Assembly (NCBI RefSeq): GCF_021917145.1
Contig: NC_061067.1
Location: forward strand, 8,071,950 to 8,135,949
Direction of reading: 5' to 3'
Source: Hypomesus transpacificus
Lineage: Eukaryota; Chordata; Actinopteri; Osmeriformes; Osmeridae
DNA: 64,000 bases
Part shown: one piece after another, positions 35,441 through 48,783 of the stretch
How positions within the stretch are numbered: the stretch's first letter is position 1
Layout of the letters: each line of letters opens with the position of its first letter
The notes under the pieces: generated by a model
Seen by the model: only the letters and a program-made list of their open reading frames with translations
Told to the model about the DNA's origin: nothing
The model's database searches: none
Program-made: the position numbers and the translations under genes

Positions 35441-36414
35441 TCAAGACATATCCGGGCAGCCTGTCTGGTTAGAAAAAGTAAGGCGGTTGATATTGACCCC
35501 AGCCACTGCCAAAGCATCATGGAGCTGGCTGATGACATCATCAGGCAGTGTCCTGTTGCGAGCCAATACCCAGGCAAAGTCTATATGAAACAGACGCAGG
35601 TACCCAATGCAGGAGTAGACTAGCGCATGGCTCACATAGTCTGTAGAGAGGACCCAGTATGGTGCATCCGGAACACCTGAAGAATGGAGCACTGTATTAA
35701 TAGGAGTGTGTGAGACATGAGAGGGTCTGGTTTGGCATTTGAGACCTACCTTTAAAGAACTTAACTTTGAGTATGGCAGATTGGATTGAGTCTTTGACCT
35801 TGGCCACACCCTCTATTGAGTTAATCTTCCCATTTGCCCTGAGTGACAGAACGTTTTTTCATTTGACTGTAATAGAGTGTGTGAATGGATGTGTATTCAC
35901 ACATAGCCAATGCTTGTGTTGAACTCACAACAGCTCTGCATTGCGCACTTGGACAGTCCCATCATCCAGTAAGGAGTATTTGGCCTGGTTGCATGTCCCT
36001 TTCTCAAACACAGCAGGAAGCTTCTCAATCTCATACCACTGCCCAAGGTACTACAGAATAGGGAGTGTCACTTATTCAACATCAGCCACTCGAGTAACAT
36101 CAAGGTACACTGATCTGAGCTACCATCAAATACACCCAACTGCATTGATCTTCTCATAGACAAATCTGTCGCTGAATCAGTTTAAAGATTACCTTGTTGA
36201 TGTCAAAGTCTTTTTGAAGTTCAGGGGTGAGACACCGGCCCAGGTGGAAGGACTGAGCATGTGCAGGTATCGCAGCAATTATAATCATAAAGAGCACCTA
36301 GCCCACATGGTTACAAAGTGAGTTACACAAAACAGACACACAGAAACACAAACAGATTCTAGAATATGGCAAGATACACAAAAAGAGACACATTACCTGA
36401 AAACACTTAGCCAT
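35441..36414 (-). CDS. apod: Apolipoprotein D, copy 2 (lipocalin)
   Basis: The tandem paralogue of copy 1. Five coding exons, 36397-36414, 36193-36297, 35929-36050, 35750-35838 and 35441-35676, give 189 residues. Marks are a signal peptide (MAKCFQVLFMIIIAAIPA), AQSFHLGRC as in mammalian apoD, the lipocalin motif YLGQWYEIEKLPAVFE, APYWVLSTDY and LRLFHIDFAWVLAR, with the four disulphide cysteines. The first coding exon has only 18 bp, so an intron interrupts the signal peptide; copy 1 lacks this intron. The human Asn65 sequon is absent here (AKYS), but NRT and NQT sequons occur near the C terminus. The proteins are clearly diverged, so the duplication is not recent. Confidence 0.94.
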
Positions 36415-36661
36415 GATAACAATAGATCCAACTTGATTCTTCACTTTCCTGTTAATCTGAAATCTAATTTAAAACTGCAGTTAATGGCCACACAGGCTAA
36501 ACCTTCTTTACATGTCCAAGCTGCAAAAAGTGGTCTGAGCAGTCTGCCTATGTTTCAGCTTTTACCAGTGGACTTTGGAGGGTACAAAAAACTGTTTACA
36601 CAAGAACACTCAAACCACAGATTGAAATAACACAAAAACAAACACACACCAAAGGAAAAAT

Positions 36662-36857
36662 ATGTACCCTCCTAAAGTTTTGGGCACCCAATATTGATTT
36701 AAATCAATAGTCTTGAATATGTATTTTTTGTCTTTCCTATTTGTGTGGCAGTATGCAAGTGCAATGTTAAGAAGATTTTTGTTTAGTCTTCATTTTATAA
36801 TTTCTTAAAGCATTTTTGCTTAACCTATTGTGTGCCTAAGACTGCACAGTACTGTAG
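36662..36857. mobile_element. Degraded MITE with imperfect terminal inverted repeats (tentative)
   Basis: The left end TCCTAAAGTTTTGGGCAC and the right end GTGCCTAAGACTGCACAGTA are imperfect reverse complements of a terminal sequence common in fish DNA-transposon relics. No coding capacity. It lies between apod copy 2 and the KASH5-like gene. Confidence 0.45.
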
Positions 36858-37485
36858 TAATTCCTATGTTACAGTCATTTTAAGGATGCACAAAGCGGGC
36901 ATCATGATTTACACATTTAAGGACCCTAGCTGCCTTTATTTTTTTCAAACTCCTCCAATTTATATTATTGTATCTGGAGAGCTATCATTCCAACCCTCCA
37001 GGAAACCTGATACTAATTATTATCTTACTTAGCTGTGATTGGTTAAATATATCGTGAAAGTTAGGCTACTGCTGGAGTTAGTTAGCTAACCCTGCACAAG
37101 TTAGCCTTCAAGACAACTGTCAAACTGGTAGCCCTTCTTTCACTGTGTTTTTAAAATCTGTCTTAAAATATAATATGTATTGATATTATAAATATAGTCG
37201 AATAAACATATAGTGTGGTGATAGTTAATATTAGGGGATTTTATGTAGCTAGTCTACACTGGCTAATGATAGCTTTCAGTGTGCGATCGTGAGCAGATTA
37301 CTGCAGTAGCTAGCTATTCTCTTTTATTCAATCTACCTATTTAAAGCAGACTAAGCAATTTATTATTAAATTAACTTTTAATGTTTCGTTTGATTTAAAA
37401 AAAAGTCTAGGATGCTAGTCGAAGCGAGCTGAGTGACTGACTTGGAAAGCTTTCACACTATGACATCATAAACGACCACAGGTTA

Positions 37486-40401
37486 TGGATAGTGAAGTTC
37501 AAGAAGGTAAGTCATTTCCGAGGCATGTTACGAAGGGGAAAAGAACCGCAAATGACTTGATTAGGAAACTCGTTTAATTTATGGGAAATAACAATATTAC
37601 ATTGTGCATCAATGTTGTATGAAGGCGCATGCTCGCACGTTTGCGGGGCAGAGGAAAAGCAGAATGACGAATCAGCAAGGATGTATGTGTCCGAAGATGA
37701 GAGCCTTCTCAAAGCTTCAGGCCTGTGAGATTTTATACAAAAACACCTACCACACACACATTCTGTTGTTGACAGTCTCGTCAGGCAACAAATTGCAATG
37801 CATGTAGGCCGAATATAAATGAACTTGCAAGTGATGCACACAAGTGTTGGCCATTTACAGGCCTGGGTGGGATTTACAGAAGTGGTGTGGTCTCTATGAC
37901 CTGTGAAATTGATGTACGCTGGGATTTATGTATGTCTGTAGAAATCCTGAGGAGACGCTTGATGTCATCTCAGAGTTGATGTACTCTCAGGACAGACTGA
38001 AGCAACTGAATGTGGAGCTGCAGCACTCTGTGGAGTTGGCGGACGAACAGAACACATCTCTCCGCACTGAGAACACGGCCCTCAGCCACCAAATGAAAAG
38101 GCACAAATTGTCACGTTCACACACAAATGCATTCATGCATGAACCCCATTTTACAAGATGGTTTGGTTCAAACAGACTGTACAGTTCTGGAACTAATGAA
38201 TATGAGTGCAAATTGAGTCGGTTACCTCATACTCTAAATGTCATGTAGAAATCGAAACTATTTGAAATGTCAAGGTAAACCTGCTACAAATAACAACATT
38301 CATCACAGTATTGTATTTGGACTTTTTTCAGTCTCAAGCAGGCTATGCATGATGCTGAGAAGCTGGGGGATGAGCTTGAAGATCTCCGGAGAGCCGCCGC
38401 AGAGATGGACGTCACTATCAGCACCCAGGGGAACCGCATCCGACAGCTGGTGGGTACTTTCAGTACTTTCAGTACCCACCAGCTGTCAGGAACACACAAG
38501 ACGTGTTTTTGCCTCCACCGACGACAATCTACGATGAAACCCTCACAGATCTCCAACTCCACTGCACTCGGAGCAAAAAAACAACAGCAACAACATCTTT
38601 GCCTTTTTTTCTGTTCTTGCAGGAGAGAGAGAACAAGGCCCTGAAAGCCCAATATGAAAACATCAACAGTGAGGTATGGACAGCGCTTGTCAACTAGCAT
38701 GTAGACAACCCTGTGAGTTGAACTTTTTCTGTGTTTCAGATGTCTTGCATCTTACCTGAGAGGGCCAAGAACAAGAGCAAGATTGCCAAGTTGAGCAACG
38801 CCCTGCAGGCCCTACAGGTGTCTCATCATCAACTGTTCACCCACTCACATACATACACACACACACACACATTTTTTTACACACTTGCTTTTAAATAAAA
38901 ATGAAAAATAAAAAATGATTGTCTGCTTGGTGTTTGACTTTCAGCAACAACTGGAGGAGCACCGACTCTCCCTTGACAAGAACAGTTACGACTTGCACGA
39001 GGTAAAATCTGTAATGTCGGACGGGACCGAGTTTCAGAAAGAACTTTCCTGCTCTAGGAGAGTTCTGCCTGGGTGTTCTCTTCTGTGTAATTCCAAATGG
39101 GGCCTGGGCTAGAGTTTGTGTCTGTTTTATTTGTAGAAAACTATGATCATCGAGCATTTGGAAAGCTCCCTTGAAGAGTACACCACCATTGTACAGGTAT
39201 AGTAGAATGCGCTAATATTAATTAATAGCAATTGCGTTCTTTAATTGCTATTGTTTCCCATTGACATTATGACAACGACGTTGGCGCTTTAATTCCTGAC
39301 CTTGAGTCTATGTTCAGGAGCTGAAAAACAAGAACAAACGCCTGGAGGTCCAGCTGGAGGAGGCTCTGGTGTAAGTGAACACAATACCACATCTGCATCA
39401 CCTCACCCATCCAATTTCTTACACCACGAGGCCTCGGCTATATGAATCTGAATCTCGTGGACAGTTTTGGTGGACCGGATGCCTCAGAGGTGAAGGGGTC
39501 TCTGTCCGTGGATGGCGACCATCCCATGTCCATTGCAGATGAACTGGGACTGCTGTCTCGCTCATGTGTAAGTGAAACCCTCTGTGATGATCCTCTGCCT
39601 CCGTCCTCCTTCCTGTGGCGGTCAGCAGTACTGCAGGTCAGAGTACAACATGCTGTGTCGAGACCTTTTTAGTTGGCCAATAGATAAAACGTCCTTGCCT
39701 TCATACCACCATGGTGAGCAAACCCAGTGAGTTTAGAGTGTTCCTTACGTTAAAAATGAGCTTGAATGTCTTCCCTATCTCAGCAACTGTTGGTCCGGAA
39801 AACTTTGCTGAGAAGTCTGGTAATCTTGTAGGTTGAGTGTTCTGATGAGGAGAATGTGCATATGGAGCAAGAGGTGGAGGAGGAGAAAGAGAAGGAGCCC
39901 TCCTTGGACGTTATTGGGGAGGAGAAGAACCCTGTTGTTGATGTCCAGACCAAAAGGTGCATTACCAATACTATTCAGTGTAGAGCAAAAGGGGGGGAGT
40001 TTATACTATCCACAACTCAAGCAAGGGGTGAAACAAAACTGCACTTGGATCACTGTCTCCAGAGGGCACACCCACATTAGAACCATCCAAACCACAGTTG
40101 CTTTCTACTGTATCTCTATCTTCCTGCTCCCACGCTCCCTCACTCGTGTCTCATCCCTCCTGCCTTTGTCTCTGTCTCCAGCTGGTGGCGCCAGCGTGCC
40201 GAGAATCTGCTGAAGGGGGGCCAGGCTGCTGGCACCTTCTGCCTGGGCTTCCTGTTCTCCCTGGGGGTGATGGCCTCCATGGGGCCTGTGTTCTACGACC
40301 ATGAGAACGGACATGGCTACAGCGACATCCTCTGGACCACCGCCCACTACCTGATGCAGCCTTACTGTACTGTCCACCACATTGGCATGCCGCCTGTGTA
40401 A
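37486..40401 (+). CDS. Short coiled-coil protein with a C-terminal KASH domain, KASH5-like
   Basis: Probably an outer nuclear membrane protein that links SUN proteins to the cytoskeleton. Exons by phase: 37486-37507 and 37652-37682 (both inferred), 37942-38100, 38332-38449, 38623-38673, 38740-38817, 38945-39001, 39137-39196, 39318-39370, 39465-39567, 39832-39956 and 40182-40401, about 358 residues. Residues about 20-200 form a coiled coil resembling that of KASH5 (CCDC155), for example LEEYTTIVQELKNKNKRLEV. An acidic part, one transmembrane segment (GTFCLGFLFSLGVMASMG) and a 35-residue lumenal tail ending MPPV follow. The last residues match KASH5 (PPPV) and the KASH rule that the terminal residues bind SUN. 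The EF-hand-like N terminus of KASH5 was not found. LRMP/IRAG2 is the main alternative. One intron has a GC donor at 38101, and the 39464 acceptor is weak. An AATAAA at 40897 is the likely 3' end. Confidence 0.8.
38442..38487 (+). repeat. Perfect 17-bp inverted repeat spanning a 5' splice site
   Basis: GACAGCTGGTGGGTACT at 38442-38458 is the exact reverse complement of 38471-38487, with a 12-base loop. The donor of the KASH5-like exon 38332-38449 lies in the middle of the left arm (CAGCTG, then GTGGGT). Confidence 0.97.
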
Positions 40402-40896
40402 CTACCAGTGTTACTCTTGATTTACCCTCTCCCAGCTCTCCTCACCCCCCTAATCCTCCATCCCGTTATGACGACACAACCCCACACTAACCCCACCTAA
40501 CTCATCAACCCCACATGACTGCTACTTTTACTCCTCTTTCAATATACATAACTGATAACTGCTCAACAACTTTTGCTCTACACAACTCTTTAGTTCTACA
40601 TAACTGCTAACTACTCAACTCTTTAACCAACCCTAACCCTTCTCCATGTGCATGACAACAATACCTACCCTAATTCTAACCCTTTTTTCATCCCAGTCTA
40701 CCTTCAGTTTATATAAAAATAAACTTTGCATTTCTATTCACGGGTAGCAGTGCCTTATCACATTTGGTTGAAAGTGTAAAATGTATGTGAAAATATGCTG
40801 TCTTTTTCTCAAAACTTGTTTGTACACGGTTTTCCTTGTAACGCTGCATCAACATTAAAGCGTTATTTTACTTGTTGAGTGTCAGGAGCTAGGTTC

Positions 40897-40902
40897 AATA
40901 AA
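40897..40902 (+). terminator. Probable polyadenylation signal of the KASH5-like gene
   Basis: AATAAA about 500 bp after the stop codon. Another AATAAA lies at 40719. The later one is 24 bp before the presumed mynn promoter element. Confidence 0.6.
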
Positions 40903-40926
40903 GTTTAAACTCTTCCTCAGTAATAG

Positions 40927-40936
40927 TCTCGCGAGA
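40927..40936. promoter_or_regulatory. TCTCGCGAGA promoter element of mynn
   Basis: An exact copy of the palindromic CGCG element TCTCGCGAGA, known from vertebrate housekeeping promoters and bound by BANP. A short unmethylated-promoter-like stretch follows, with a 5' non-coding exon ending at a good donor (ATAAG, then GTACTT, at 40998/40999). The 0.8-kb first intron then leads to the mynn coding exon. Confidence 0.7.
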
Positions 40937-41822
40937 TGTGATCAAGTTCATTTGCGTCACCAGAAATGGCGGCTGGAGGAGAGGGATTATAAAATAAGGT
41001 ACTTTTCTGTCATGCATTTTCAAACCATTTGAGTTAAATACCTAATGTTTGGTCGTGTGTGGTGTTGTATTTATGGCGTTGGCCACAAAAACACGTGGCA
41101 GTATTTTTTATTGTAACCTATGTAACGTTAAACGAGCACTCATCGTCGCATCCTTTCGAAATAAGAGCACATTGTTATTATGCGCTCTCATCCAGATCAA
41201 TTAATGTAGCTACTGAAATTGTGTGATAGATTTTCAGCTACCCAATTAACTAGCGAAATGTTTTTAACCACTGTATCATCATTGCTTTTTCTAGCAATTA
41301 TTGCGGTGTGCGCAAGTGTTGACTCGAACGTTGATTCATTTCCGTCATTTTCAGGAACTTTTATTTTCTTTAATTATTAGGATCTGACTGGAAAGCAACT
41401 GCTTGATCACTGAGCTGATGAATAATGGATTTATATCATCTAACCTTTCAGTAGGCCGCCATCTTAATAACTAGGAGTCAGTCATGGTTGTGTAGCTATA
41501 ATAGAGGCCTTAGCAAGCCTGATGAAACGAGCCAGGCCCAGACATTTAGAAAAGCATCAATTGTTCAAAAGACAACCGTCAGCAAGTTTATAACACATAT
41601 ACTAATGTTTACTCAATCTGAAATAAATAGGCCAACATTCTATTGAGATCACAGAGACAGAGTGTGCTTTAGAACGGTTGTGGCACTATGGATACCTATC
41701 ACTATCAATCTCTGCTCTGAGTATGGTGCTTAACAGTAGAAATGTAAACTATGATTATCACATCATGGTACTACTTCCTCCTCAGCATTGTGTTGGTGAC
41801 CATCAAGCAGCCAATCCAAGCT

Positions 41823-44976
<3,154 letters not shown>

Positions 44977-45724
44977 CCAACGACCCTCTGCAGTAAACTC
45001 TGCTGTGTTTCGAGCTTGGAGCAGTGAATCCACTTTCTCCTTCAAAGTCCCAACATGAAGAACTAGTTGACTAGTATGCTGGTACATGTTTATCCCAAAG
45101 GGTCACACTGGAAGGGAATTACAAAAACGGATTGTAGACCATCGACACTTATAGAACCCTCCCATGTGTGTCTCTCAGGGTTTTTAGGGTAAATGGGTGA
45201 TACGATTTCTAGAATATCGTTTTCTCCAGGCGAAAGTTCCAAACTGACTTTAAGGGAGTGATAAAGTATCATACTGTTTTAGATATTTCTCCTGCTTCAT
45301 TGAACGTACTGAAAAGCATTTTAGTTCTATTTCTTTCAATTATTTTAGAGTGTCTCCAATCCTTTCTAAATTTACTGCCATTCTAAATCTGCAATTCTAA
45401 CCTAATATGAATTTGTTTAAGCTTCTAAAACAAAAACTCACCTGTTCTGCGAATAGTGAATAATCTATTGTTTCAATCAGTTTGTTTGTCAGACATGGGA
45501 GAGAAAGATGCTTCTTTCAAAGTATTAATTGGACATGGGTGTGTTTGGTTTTATTTCATTAGTATTATTCCAGAGTTTATGAATCATAAACACGTTTTGG
45601 CGGAGAATATTTTGGGATGTTAAATAAATTATTCATTCCCCTATAAACTTGTTGTTGGCTATCAATATTTTAAGAATCAGCAAAAATGGTTAATCGTCCT
45701 CTCCATTAGCTGCACACGAGTGTT
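44977..45724. other. mynn 3' UTR and lrrc34 upstream region
   Basis: Contains the mynn 3' UTR with AATAAA at 45623-45628. The lrrc34 promoter begins about 100 bp later, so the two genes are tightly packed. Confidence 0.6.
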
Positions 45725-45738
45725 GTTGCTATGACGAC
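45725..45738 (+). promoter_or_regulatory. X-box-like RFX motif upstream of lrrc34
   Basis: GTTGCTATGACGAC fits the RFX X-box consensus RYYNYY-N(1-3)-RRNRAC with a two-base spacer. RFX factors drive ciliary genes. It overlaps an upstream in-frame ATG at 45731, which argues that translation starts at the next Met, 45806. Confidence 0.45.
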
Positions 45739-45805
45739 CAAACATTGGCTGCGGACTCAGACTTGTACGCCTCCAGTACATGGTCTGGTTAGCTACAATT
45801 TCACT

Positions 45806-48439
45806 ATGAGTGGTATTTCACAGGCGTACTCTGTTTTCTGCACAGAGCACAAACTGCAAACAAATCCATACATATTAGACGTTTTACAAGAGACGGAAGG
45901 AAGAATTGGGTAAGTTTAGCTTAGCTAAAAGAAAATCTCCGTTTATCTGGCGGTACTTTGGCTACAGTACTGTACAGTACTAGTACAGTAACTAATATAA
46001 TAACGTGCAGCCCCATTTGGTTTGAGTACTGTATCAGTCAACTTGTTTAGCAGCACGCAGTCAATATGTGTCAACGTGATATCAAAAGAGAAGATACAGG
46101 GTCAGCAGCAGGCTTTTGTGCTAAACTGCCACCTTGTTGGATTCACTTAGAAATCTAACCATTAAATTGACGGGAAACGACCGCCTAAAACGGGTTCAGA
46201 AATTGACTGACGATGACGCCCTGGCTCTTTCAAGAGCTCTCCGAAACAACCAGTCAGTGACAGGTCAGTTCTCCCCTGTGAATAGACAGTACTTTTAGTA
46301 GTATTGATAGCTTGTGGACTAACAGTTTTTGTTCTCAGTGTAAAAGAATGATTTATATATTAAACTTGTTATACATAATGATCACAGTAACAAACATCAC
46401 CAGCATCACTGTATTGCTTTAAAATGGCCAGACTGTAATATACAGTGGGGAACCGCTTTCCTCATGCCTCCAGGGAAATCTGTTCCACCTATGTTATCAG
46501 TGTAAAAAGACTGGTGTATAGATGAAACTTGCTCTACATAATTGAAATGAATTGAAAGCATTGCGTCACTCACATCGCTGTAGTTGACACGCACTGTAAG
46601 CCCACAAACGTGTTTTTTTTGATTGACAGGTCTGGATGTCCGATACAACAGCCTCACAGATGAAGGTGCAAGGCATCTTGCTGACCTCCTACAGGTAAAC
46701 CGCTCACATGACATGACCCATAAGCACCGAGTGGCCCTTTCTCAAAAGGAAATCATTGTGTTACTGACACTGCGTCAAACAGGAGAATGCAGCCCTGCGA
46801 TGCCTGGACTTGATGTGTAATGACATACAAGAGGACGGGGCTCAGCTCATTGCCAAGAGTCTGCTGGTTTGTACAAACACACATGCCCAGTCCCCACCCA
46901 GACTATTTCTCTTTGTGTATCTTCCCACCAAAAGCAACAAACAGCCTTTACTCTTCCTCTCTCCCGTTTGTCTCTCTCATCAGCACAATGGTGCGCTGGT
47001 GTCCTTGAGGCTGACTGGTAATAAGATAGGGAACAAAGGAGCCATGCACCTAGCCAGCATGCTGCAGGTCAACACGACCCTACAAGAGCTGGACATAGCT
47101 GACTGTGACCTGGTAGTGCACATTCACACGCATGACTTCAACACACTGTCTCACTTGAGGCACGTGTGGTTTTTACCCACGTGGCGTAGAGATTTTGACG
47201 GTTTCTTCCATGTCTTTTCTCTCTCTACAGGGAACTCAAAGTGTGATAGCGTTTGCCATTATGCTGAACAACAACAAGAGCCTTTGTTCTGTCAACGTCA
47301 GCCGACCCCTGCTTTTCAGTCAGCAGGTAATCACGCATCGTCCCTCTACCCTCTACCCTCTCTCCTCCTCACCCTCTCTTCTCGGTGTCTTTCCCAGGAC
47401 GAGACAGCAGTGCACATGTCCCGCATGCTGGTGATCAACCAGACCCTCCGGGAGCTCCACCTGGGGAAGATGGGAATGTCTGACTTTGGTGTGGAGAGGC
47501 TGACAGAGGCCCTTGGGACTAACAACAGCCTGCGATACCTGGACCTGCGCTGGTACGCAAACACACACATACAACACACGCACGTCATCCATGTTCATAC
47601 CACCTCACACAACTTGATGTCCTCCCTCCCGGAAGTAACCGCGTGAGCCGTGACGGGGCGAAGTGTCTCGCCGAGCTCCTGAAGCGGAACGCTACTTTGG
47701 AGATCCTCGATCTGTCCTCCAATCGTATCGAAGACGACGGAGCCATCTACCTGAGCGAGGCTGTGGCTCTGCCCGGCTGCAGCCTGAGAGCGTGAGACAC
47801 CCCCGGGTCCCTTCCATGAAATCATGACCTCTTGAGTGGTAAATGTTTGACTCTGTTTTGGCTTTTTTTTCCCTCTCACTTTCGGTCTCAGGCTGTCCAT
47901 TCCCAGTAACAACATTGGCAGTGAGGGTCTCGTGGCTCTGGCTCATGCCATGCACAGCAATAGCACCCTGACACACATCTATATCTGGGGCAACCACTTA
48001 CACCCGCCTGTCTGTCAGGTAACGCAGTCTGAACACACCGAAACACCCACCACAGAAACTACTGTTGTCAAAAATGATTATGAATAGAATAGTAACCGTT
48101 CCACTTCTTGTGTTGGTGTTCCCTCCCTTTTCGGTCCCCACTCCCCAGGCGTTCAACAGTCTGATAGCCAGTGGACGCTTAGCGGCGGCCCACACTGATG
48201 TGAGTGTGTACGAGGTGGACGGGCGGCTGTGTCTGGCTGAGGTTTTCCACGGTCTGAGGAGACACTACTACTGGACGCCCAGCTACGGCCTGGACGGAGA
48301 CCCGGCCAGCAACTCTGCCCTCGCTCTCACAGGAGGAACGAGCCCTGACCCAGCCAGGACCCTGGTCCTTCCACGCTCCGACGTTCAGCCAGCGCCCCCC
48401 TTGGCCCCACAGCTTGTACTGAGTCCTAACAGACTGTGA
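45806..48439 (+). CDS. lrrc34: Leucine-rich repeat-containing protein 34
   Basis: A ribonuclease-inhibitor-type LRR protein; in mammals it is found in stem and germ cells and ciliated tissue, partly nucleolar. Coding exons are 45806-45909, 46151-46263, 46630-46694, 46783-46866, 46984-47112, 47231-47326, 47398-47552, 47636-47791, 47892-48018 and 48149-48439, giving 439 residues. Conserved blocks include LDVRYNSLTDEGARHLAD, TGNKIGNKGAMHLASML, GTQSVIAFAIML, LSSNRIEDDGAIYLSE, HIYIWGN and the tail LRRHYYWTPSYG, all as in human LRRC34. I prefer the Met at 45806 (MSGISQAYSVFC) over 45731, which would add 25 unconserved residues and overlap an X-box-like motif. The donor of the 46783-46866 exon (GTTTGT) is weak. 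It converges with lrrc31. Confidence 0.95.
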
Positions 48440-48566
48440 CACAACTTTTACAACCTTACGTTTTATTGGTATAAACGTGAGGAGCCAATGCGTTACTACA
48501 CCAGAACCCCTCAGCTTACCACGTGACTCAGTTATTTCTGTAGAATTCAAATGGATCAGCAACATG

Positions 48567-48572
48567 TTTTAT
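48567..48572 (-). terminator. Probable polyadenylation signal of lrrc31
   Basis: AATAAA on the minus strand, 212 bp past the lrrc31 stop and 128 bp from the lrrc34 stop, so the 3' UTRs of the two convergent genes probably overlap. Confidence 0.5.
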
Positions 48573-48783
48573 TCAGTAATGATTAATGATGATAACACCA
48601 CCAAAATGTTAGCACCAGAACAATAATCCATCAGATTGGAATTTAATTATTGAAATGCATCTGTTTTTTTTTCTTATCACAATGTGGGATTTATAGTGTT
48701 TTAATAAGAAGGAAATGTATGTGGCCATATCTGAAAGGGACCATTACAAATGAAAAACATTGGTTCGAGTCAGTCCTCTCTGC

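Noticed and set aside
41751-41822. Upstream hydrophobic extension of mynn (MIITSWYYFL)
   Set aside because: It lies before the splice acceptor of the first coding exon and is mostly intron.
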